Of a DNA stretch of 10,000 nucleotides, positions 7,094-10,000 are shown in pieces; the stretch's first letter is position 1; every line of letters starts with the position of its first letter. Source of the stretch: Flavobacterium sp. (GTDB lineage: Bacteria > Bacteroidota > Bacteroidia > Flavobacteriales > Flavobacteriaceae). The notes beneath the pieces are model-generated. The model was not told where the DNA came from and made no database searches. It saw nothing but the letters and a program-made list of their open reading frames with translations. Made by a program: the position numbers and the translations under genes. The DNA is taken from positions 1 to 10,000 of the forward strand of contig NZ_JAIWOF010000237.1 of NCBI RefSeq assembly GCF_020217025.1, read 5' to 3'.

Positions 7094-7504
7094 ATGCGAA
7101 TTTTAGCCATAGATTACGGAATCAAAAGAACAGGAATTGCCGTTACTGATGAAATGCAGATGATAGCTTTTGGGCTAACTACAATTCCATCAGACACAGC
7201 AATTACGTTTTTAAAAGACTATTTTTCGAAAGAAAGAGTAGAACGAGTAATCGTTGGTGAACCCAAGCAAATGGATGGAACGCCTTCGCAAAGTGCTGAA
7301 ATCATTAATGCGTTCGTGGCTAAATTTCAACTAGCTTTTCCAGAAATGCCAGTGGATAGAGTAGATGAACGATTTACTTCTAAAATGGCATTTCAAACCA
7401 TGATTGATAGTGGTTTAAAAAAGAAACAACGACAAAATAAAGCATTAGTTGACGAAATTGCCGCAACAATTATGCTTCAAGATTATTTACATTATAAAAA
7501 ATAG
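7094..7504 (+). CDS. ruvX: Putative pre-16S rRNA nuclease / Holliday junction resolvase-like protein RuvX (YqgF)
   Basis: Cytoplasmic RNase H-fold nuclease of 136 residues, the normal length. In E. coli the family member YqgF processes the 5' end of 16S rRNA; mycobacterial RuvX resolves Holliday junctions. Visible motifs are ILAIDYGIKRTGIAVTD (3-19, with catalytic Asp7), VIVGEPKQMDGTPSQSAE (52-69), VDERFTSKMA (90-99, acidic Glu92) and LVDEIAATIMLQDYL (118-132, with Asp120 as the last acidic ligand), so the active site is complete. The ATG at 7094 starts the first beta strand at once, and a TAnnTTTG promoter precedes it. Its stop codon TAG is followed by the first base of the def promoter's -7 element, so the two genes are adjacent but probably separately initiated. 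Assignment is certain; physiological substrate is by family. Confidence 0.94.
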   Translation: MRILAIDYGIKRTGIAVTDEMQMIAFGLTTIPSDTAITFLKDYFSKERVERVIVGEPKQMDGTPSQSAEIINAFVAKFQLAFPEMPVDRVDERFTSKMAFQTMIDSGLKKKQRQNKALVDEIAATIMLQDYLHYKK

Positions 7505-7512
7505 TACTTTTG
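7505..7512 (+). promoter_or_regulatory. -7 promoter element of def
   Basis: TACTTTTG matches TAnnTTTG exactly and begins on the base after the ruvX stop. No clear TTG is seen 17-23 nt upstream (inside ruvX). The resulting leader of about 40 nt would consist almost entirely of the heptad repeat array. Confidence 0.55.
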
Positions 7513-7518
7513 CACTCG

Positions 7519-7560
7519 GAATTTAGAATTCAAAAGTTAGAAAATAGAAATTACAGATTA
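7519..7560 (+). repeat. Degenerate heptanucleotide tandem array before def
   Basis: Six consecutive 7-nt units in strict phase: GAATTTA, GAATTCA, AAAGTTA, GAAAATA, GAAATTA, CAGATTA. The consensus is GAAATTA, every unit ends in A, and five of the six end in TA. The last base of the array is the A of the def start codon. Confidence 0.7.
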
Positions 7561-8147
7561 TGATTTTACCAATATACGGATACGGAGAACCGGTTTTACG
7601 TAAAGTAGGAGAGGACATTACACCAGAATATCCGAATCTTAAAGAAATAATTGCGAACATGTATGACACCATGTATCATGCACACGGCGTAGGTTTGGCG
7701 GCTCCACAAGTTGGTTTGCCTATTCGTTTGTTTGTTATTGATACCGAACCTTTTGCAGATAGTGATGACGTTTCTAAAGAAGAAGCAGCTTTAATGAAAG
7801 AGTTTAAGAAAACGTTCATCAATGCCAAAATCATCAAAGAAGAAGGTGATATTTGGGGATTTAACGAAGGATGTTTAAGTATACCAGATGTGCGTGAAGA
7901 TGTATTTCGTCATGATACCATTACAATTGAGTACATGGACGAAGACTTCAATAAAAAGACTGAAGTTTATGATGGTTTAATCGCACGTGTTATTCAACAT
8001 GAGTACGACCATATCGAAGGAATTTTATTCACTGATCACTTGTCGATGTTGAAAAAGAAGTTAATTGGGAAAAAATTGCAAAACATTATGGATGGTAAAG
8101 CAAGACCCGATTATAAAATGAAATACGTAAACAAAAAAGGACGTTAA
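7560..8147 (+). CDS. def: Peptide deformylase
   Basis: Metalloenzyme of 195 residues that removes the formyl group from the N-terminal Met of new proteins at the ribosome. All three family motifs are intact: GVGLAAPQ (43-50), EGCLSIP (103-109, metal ligand Cys105) and QHEYDH (146-151, ligands His147 and His151, catalytic Glu148). The piece between motifs 1 and 2 is longer than in E. coli Def, with an acidic insert around 62-84 (DTEPFADSDDVSKEEAALMK), as found in type 2-like and Bacteroidetes enzymes. The lysine-rich tail (164-195) may contact the ribosome, by analogy. ATG 7560 is chosen because ILPIYGYGEPVLR matches the family start. No Shine-Dalgarno is present. It follows ruvX with a separate -7 element. 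Confidence 0.96.
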   Translation: MILPIYGYGEPVLRKVGEDITPEYPNLKEIIANMYDTMYHAHGVGLAAPQVGLPIRLFVIDTEPFADSDDVSKEEAALMKEFKKTFINAKIIKEEGDIWGFNEGCLSIPDVREDVFRHDTITIEYMDEDFNKKTEVYDGLIARVIQHEYDHIEGILFTDHLSMLKKKLIGKKLQNIMDGKARPDYKMKYVNKKGR

Positions 8148-8179
8148 TAGTAATTAGTTATTAGTGAAAAGTAAATAGC
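8145..8179 (+). repeat. Degenerate heptanucleotide tandem array starting at the def stop
   Basis: Five 7-nt units in phase: TAATAGT, AATTAGT, TATTAGT, GAAAAGT, AAATAGC, with rough consensus NAWTAGT. The first unit begins with the TAA stop codon of def. This forms the left half of a larger inverted structure. Confidence 0.65.
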
Positions 8180-8213
8180 TTTTTAATTAAACTTTTTACT
8201 TTTTACGTTTCAC
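8164..8213 (+). terminator. Possible hairpin terminator of def
   Basis: GTGAAAAGTAAA (8164-8175) pairs with TTTACGTTTCAC (8202-8213) with one A-G mismatch, giving an 11 of 12 bp stem around a 26-nt AT-rich loop. It is followed by TTTTTACTTT. The long loop and low GC make it a weak terminator; it may simply be the fold of the facing heptad arrays. Confidence 0.4.
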
Positions 8214-8225
8214 TTTTTACTTTAA
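8191..8225 (+). repeat. Heptanucleotide tandem array before the DUF5606 gene
   Basis: Five 7-nt units in phase: ACTTTTT, ACTTTTT, ACGTTTC, ACTTTTT, ACTTTAA. It faces the array at 8145-8179 (AAAAGT-type units are the reverse complement of ACTTTT-type units), so the gap between def and the next gene is a heptad-periodic inverted structure. Confidence 0.7.
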
Positions 8226-8230
8226 AATAA

Positions 8231-8238
8231 TATATTTG
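8231..8238 (+). promoter_or_regulatory. -7 promoter element of the DUF5606 gene
   Basis: TATATTTG matches TAnnTTTG exactly, 22 nt before the ATG. The -33 position holds GTTTC (8207-8211, inside the ACTTTTT array) rather than a clear TTG. Confidence 0.55.
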
Positions 8239-8260
8239 CCAACCTTAATAAGTAAGAAAT

Positions 8261-8695
8261 ATGAGCATTCAAAAAATATTAGCTATTTCTGGGAAACCAG
8301 GTTTATATGAATTAAAAATTCAAACACGTACAGGATTTGTTGCCGAATCTTTATTAGACGGAAAAAAGATTACTGTTGGAATGAGAGCTAACGTAAGTTT
8401 GTTATCAGAAATTGCAGTGTATACGTATTCTGAAGAAGTGCGTTTAGCAGAAGTTTTCAAAGCAATTGCTACTAAAGAAAATGATGGAATGGCAATGTCT
8501 CACAAAGAAGACGATGCAAAATTAAAAGCATATTTCAGAGAAATTTTACCAGAATTTGATGAAGATAGAGTATATACTTCTGATATCAAAAAAATCTTAA
8601 ACTGGTACAATTTGTTACAACCTAAAGGTTTTGTTTCTGTAGAAGCGTTATCTAAAGAAATCAAACAAGAAGAAGAAACTCCAGCTGCTGAATAA
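8261..8695 (+). CDS. DUF5606 domain-containing protein
   Basis: Small soluble protein of 144 residues, conserved in Bacteroidetes and of unknown function. The conserved core is the N-terminal half: KILAISGKPGLYELKIQTRT (5-24), FVAESLLDGKKITVGMRANV (26-45) and SLLSEIAVYTYSEEVRLAEV (46-65). The repeated basic and Gly residues suggest a small beta-barrel-like fold, but this is a guess. Residues 83-127 (DDAKLKAYFREILPEFDEDR, then SDIKKILNWYNLL) form a helical second part. The tail is acidic and low in complexity (KEIKQEEETPAAE). No signal peptide, membrane segment or catalytic motif is visible. It sits between def and mazG, has its own TAnnTTTG element and is closed by a strong terminator, so it is probably monocistronic. 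Confidence 0.85.
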   Translation: MSIQKILAISGKPGLYELKIQTRTGFVAESLLDGKKITVGMRANVSLLSEIAVYTYSEEVRLAEVFKAIATKENDGMAMSHKEDDAKLKAYFREILPEFDEDRVYTSDIKKILNWYNLLQPKGFVSVEALSKEIKQEEETPAAE

Positions 8696-8716
8696 GCCTC
8701 GGAAAAATTATACTTT

Positions 8717-8754
8717 AAAATCCTGCGTTTTCCACGTGGGATTTTTTATTTTTA
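8717..8754 (+). terminator. Intrinsic terminator of the DUF5606 gene
   Basis: AAAATCCTGCG (8717-8727) pairs fully with CGTGGGATTTT (8735-8745), an 11-bp stem with two G-U pairs and a 7-nt loop, followed by a T-rich tract (TTATTTTT) to 8754. It starts 21 nt after the stop codon. The loop side also contains the 8-bp palindrome CCACGTGG (8732-8739). Confidence 0.85.
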
Positions 8755-8761
8755 CATCTAA

Positions 8762-8791
8762 TTTGTCATGCTGAACTTGTTTCGGCATCTC
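8762..8791 (+). repeat. REP-like palindromic element, copy 1 (intact)
   Basis: A 30-nt element with head TTTGTCATGCTGAACTTG and tail TTTCGGCATCTC. ATGCTGAA (8768-8775) pairs with TTCGGCAT (8781-8788) over 8 bp with one wobble around a 5-nt loop. Three related copies follow at 9643, 9732 and 9781. It directly abuts the 8-nt array at 8792. Confidence 0.7.
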
Positions 8792-8823
8792 AATTTAACG
8801 ATTCAACAATTTAACAATTCAAC
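8792..8823 (+). repeat. Octanucleotide tandem array before mazG
   Basis: Four 8-nt units in strict phase: AATTTAAC, GATTCAAC, AATTTAAC, AATTCAAC, with consensus AATTYAAC. The array ends 6 nt before the mazG start codon, where a leader or ribosome-binding region would be. Confidence 0.8.
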
Positions 8824-8829
8824 TCCAAA

Positions 8830-9603
8830 ATGAACACACGCCAACAACAACTACAAGCTTTCAACCGACTTTTAGATATTATGGACGATTTGCGCGAAAA
8901 ATGTCCATGGGATAAAAAGCAAACCCTCGAAAGTCTTCGTCATTTAACGATTGAAGAAACCTACGAATTAGGTGATGCTATTTTAGATAACGATTTGGAA
9001 GAAATCAAGAAGGAGTTGGGCGACGTGTTGTTACACATTGTGTTTTATGCAAAAATTGGAAGCGAAACCAATGCCTTTGATATTGGCGATGTAGCGAATT
9101 CGATTTGTGATAAATTAATCGATCGTCATCCGCATATTTATGGTGATGTGGTAGTGGCTGATGAAGAGGAAGTAAAGCAAAATTGGGAAAAACTAAAATT
9201 GAAAGAAGGCAAAAAATCGGTTTTAGAAGGTGTGCCAAAAAGTTTACCGGCGTTAGTCAAAGCAAGTCGCATTCAAGATAAGGTAAAAGGCGTTGGATTT
9301 GATTGGGAAGAACCGCACCAAGTTTGGGATAAAGTACAAGAAGAACTAAACGAACTTCAAGTTGAGGTAAAAGCCGGCAACCAAGATAAAATAGAAGCCG
9401 AATTTGGTGATGTTTTGTTCTCCATGATCAATTATGCCCGTTTCTTAAAAGTAAACCCAGAAGACGCTTTAGAACGCACCAATAAAAAATTCATTAAACG
9501 TTTCCAATATTTAGAAAACAAAGCCACCGAATTAGGCAAACCTTTAATGGATATGACACTAGCGGAAATGGATGTTTTTTGGGAAGAAGCGAAGAAGTTG
9601 TAG
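8830..9603 (+). CDS. mazG: Nucleoside triphosphate pyrophosphohydrolase MazG
   Basis: Cytoplasmic all-alpha NTP pyrophosphohydrolase that cleaves (d)NTPs to NMP plus pyrophosphate, cleaning non-canonical nucleotides and, in E. coli, affecting ppGpp level. The 257 residues carry the usual two MazG domains. In the N-terminal one, the CPWDKKQT hallmark (25-32), EETYE (42-46) and KELGDVLLH (61-69) give the EExxE...ExxD magnesium site. In the C-terminal one, VGFDWEE (155-161), EELNELQ (171-177) and EFGDVLF (191-197) repeat it, so both sites keep their acidic residues. ATG 8830 fits the family start; the leader is the AATTYAAC array, and no clear TAnnTTTG promoter is seen after the preceding terminator. 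No toxin-antitoxin partner (MazEF) is next to it. Confidence 0.95.
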   Translation: MNTRQQQLQAFNRLLDIMDDLREKCPWDKKQTLESLRHLTIEETYELGDAILDNDLEEIKKELGDVLLHIVFYAKIGSETNAFDIGDVANSICDKLIDRHPHIYGDVVVADEEEVKQNWEKLKLKEGKKSVLEGVPKSLPALVKASRIQDKVKGVGFDWEEPHQVWDKVQEELNELQVEVKAGNQDKIEAEFGDVLFSMINYARFLKVNPEDALERTNKKFIKRFQYLENKATELGKPLMDMTLAEMDVFWEEAKKL

Positions 9604-9640
9604 TGTTCAGTCGCAGTTTTCAGTCTCAGTGTTCAGTTTA
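9602..9640 (+). repeat. 13-nt tandem array overlapping the mazG stop
   Basis: Three 13-nt units in phase: AGTGTTCAGTCGC, AGTTTTCAGTCTC, AGTGTTCAGTTTA. Each is a 7-nt AGTKTTC half plus a 6-nt AGTnnn half. The first unit begins with the last two bases of the TAG stop codon of mazG. Confidence 0.75.
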
Positions 9641-9642
9641 GC

Positions 9643-9672
9643 TTTGTTATGTTGAACTTGTTTCTGTATTTC
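9643..9672 (+). repeat. REP-like element, copy 2 (decayed)
   Basis: Aligns without gaps to copy 1 at 25 of 30 positions. Four of the five changes are C to T and one is G to T. The changes break the stem: ATGTTGAA against TTCTGTAT now has one mismatch and two wobbles. Confidence 0.65.
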
Positions 9673-9679
9673 TTTTTTA

Positions 9680-9724
9680 AACGCAAAGACGCTAAGTTTT
9701 TTCGAAAAGTTCTCAAAGGTTTTA
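9680..9724 (+). repeat. CGCAAAG-type degenerate repeat
   Basis: Begins ACGCAAAGACGCTAAG and continues through a T/A-rich middle to GTTCTCAAAGG. The words CGCAAAG, CGCTAAG and CTCAAAG look like variants of one 7-8 nt unit. I recall similar stretches in flavobacterial intergenic DNA, but only a genome search could confirm that. Confidence 0.45.
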
Positions 9725-9731
9725 TACTGAG

Positions 9732-9760
9732 TTTGTCATGCTGAGGTGACGAAGCATCAC
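9732..9760 (+). repeat. REP-like element, copy 3 (variant loop)
   Basis: Same head as copy 1 (TTTGTCATGCTGA) but a different middle, GGTGACGA, then AGCATCAC. The arms ATGCT (9738-9742) and AGCAT (9753-9757) are complementary. It corresponds to the widespread GTCATGCTGAGG...GAAGCATC type of bacterial intergenic palindrome. Confidence 0.65.
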
Positions 9761-9780
9761 ATAACGCATATCACGACCAG

Positions 9781-9803
9781 TTTGTTATGCTGAAAGCATC
9801 TCA
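9781..9803 (+). repeat. REP-like element, copy 4 (shortened)
   Basis: Head TTTGTTATGCTGA joined directly to tail AAGCATCTCA. ATGCT (9787-9791) and AGCAT (9795-9799) form a 5-bp stem on a 3-nt loop. It looks like the same element with most of the loop deleted. Confidence 0.65.
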
Positions 9804-9847
9804 TTTATTTGATCCTTACGGGATTTTTCTAATGTGTTTTGTGTTCA

Positions 9848-9862
9848 CGAGTGTCACGCTCG
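9848..9862. repeat. Imperfect 15-nt palindrome
   Basis: CGAGTGTCACGCTCG is symmetric apart from one T-G pair and the central base. It is GC-rich compared with its surroundings and lies 18 nt beyond the stop of the minus-strand HTH gene. It could be part of a repeat or a protein site; the single-base centre argues against a hairpin in RNA. Confidence 0.35.
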
Positions 9863-9879
9863 CTTCAATTGTTGTTTTA

Positions 9880-10000
9880 TTATAATAATTCTTTAATATT
9901 TATTTGAAGTGCTTTACAAATTTTATGTAATGTAATAATAGTGGTATTGATTTCTCCTCTTTCAATTCTACCAATTTGATTTCTCGGAATATTAGCATCA
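9880..10000 (-). CDS. XRE-family helix-turn-helix regulator, C-terminal end
   Basis: Thirty-nine residues plus stop are visible; the rest lies beyond the window. Read on the minus strand the frame gives ANIPRNQIGRIERGEINTTI and then ITLHKICKALQINIKELL. This is the second half of a Cro/C1-type HTH: the recognition helix with the family phrase (Q)IxRIERGEINTT, followed by TLxKICKALxIxxxEL, the last helix of the domain. The protein ends right at the end of the HTH domain, so the regulator is probably small with the DNA-binding domain at its C-terminus or as its whole length. Such proteins regulate restriction-modification, toxin-antitoxin, phage or metabolic genes; nothing here tells which. It is convergent with mazG across the repeat mosaic. 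Confidence 0.85.
   Translation of the reverse strand, partial: DANIPRNQIGRIERGEINTTIITLHKICKALQINIKELL

Larger units (their letters stand above)
9604..9879. other. Gene-free repeat mosaic between mazG and the HTH gene
   Basis: These 276 bases hold no plausible coding frame. In order they carry the rest of the 13-nt array, REP-like copy 2, a stretch of CGCAAAG/CGCTAAG/CTCAAAG words (9680-9724), REP-like copies 3 and 4, a short ATCC...GGAT stem with five Ts (9812-9827), and an imperfect 15-nt palindrome (9848-9862). No strong terminator for mazG is visible. Confidence 0.6.

Noticed and set aside
9005..9238. Minus-strand frame of 77 codons inside mazG
   Set aside because: Antisense to conserved MazG sequence, with no promoter or family resemblance.
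8830..9603. mazG as part of a MazEF toxin-antitoxin module
   Set aside because: No MazE or MazF frame is adjacent; the protein is the two-domain housekeeping pyrophosphohydrolase.
7519..9803. CRISPR array
   Set aside because: The repeats are either short tandem units without spacers or dispersed palindromes at irregular distances; no cas gene is present.
9812..9827. Terminator ATCC-TTACG-GGAT followed by five Ts
   Set aside because: The stem is only 4 bp and over 200 nt past mazG; it is more likely part of the repeat mosaic.
1..10000. Transfer RNA, ribosomal RNA, riboswitch or insertion sequence
   Set aside because: No cloverleaf, rRNA-like block, transposase or matching terminal repeats were seen on either strand.

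Overview
The window looks like chromosomal DNA of a Flavobacteriaceae bacterium, most likely Flavobacterium or a close relative. The basis is the strong AT bias, A-rich leaders with almost no Shine-Dalgarno sequences, several promoters of the Bacteroidetes type (TTG about 17-23 nt before TAnnTTTG), and protein sequences of flavobacterial character (NlpE/META lipoprotein, DUF5606, tandem-domain MazG). The species cannot be named from sequence alone.

Left half (1-5168): surface-glycan genes. The window opens inside the 3' part of a NeuC-like hydrolysing UDP-GlcNAc 2-epimerase. A GT2 glycosyltransferase with a galactosyltransferase-like C-terminus, a GT9 heptosyltransferase-like enzyme, a WaaE/KdtX-like GT2 glycosyltransferase and a five-helix membrane enzyme of the LTA-synthase/sulfatase fold follow. 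After neuC the strands run +, -, +, -, and both convergent pairs overlap at their 3' ends (11 and 15 bp). Together they probably build and decorate LPS core/O-antigen or capsule. This is inference from families and clustering.

Middle (5169-7062): dapD (lysine/meso-diaminopimelate synthesis) on the minus strand ends in a clear intrinsic terminator. A divergent gene encodes an NlpE-META outer-membrane lipoprotein.

Right half (7063-9603): housekeeping genes, all on the plus strand: ruvX, def, a DUF5606 protein and mazG. Several have their own TAnnTTTG promoter, so this is a row of short transcription units rather than one tight operon. From 9604 to 9879 there is no gene, only a mosaic of degenerate repeats. 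The last 121 bp hold the C-terminal end of a minus-strand XRE-type helix-turn-helix regulator cut by the window edge.

The least explained structure lies in the intergenic DNA of the right half. There are four degenerate short-period tandem arrays (periods 7, 7, 8 and 13 nt), three of which share bases with a start or stop codon of def or mazG. There are also four copies of a REP-like palindromic element at different stages of decay. The genes themselves are ordinary, and no defence or mobile system is visible.
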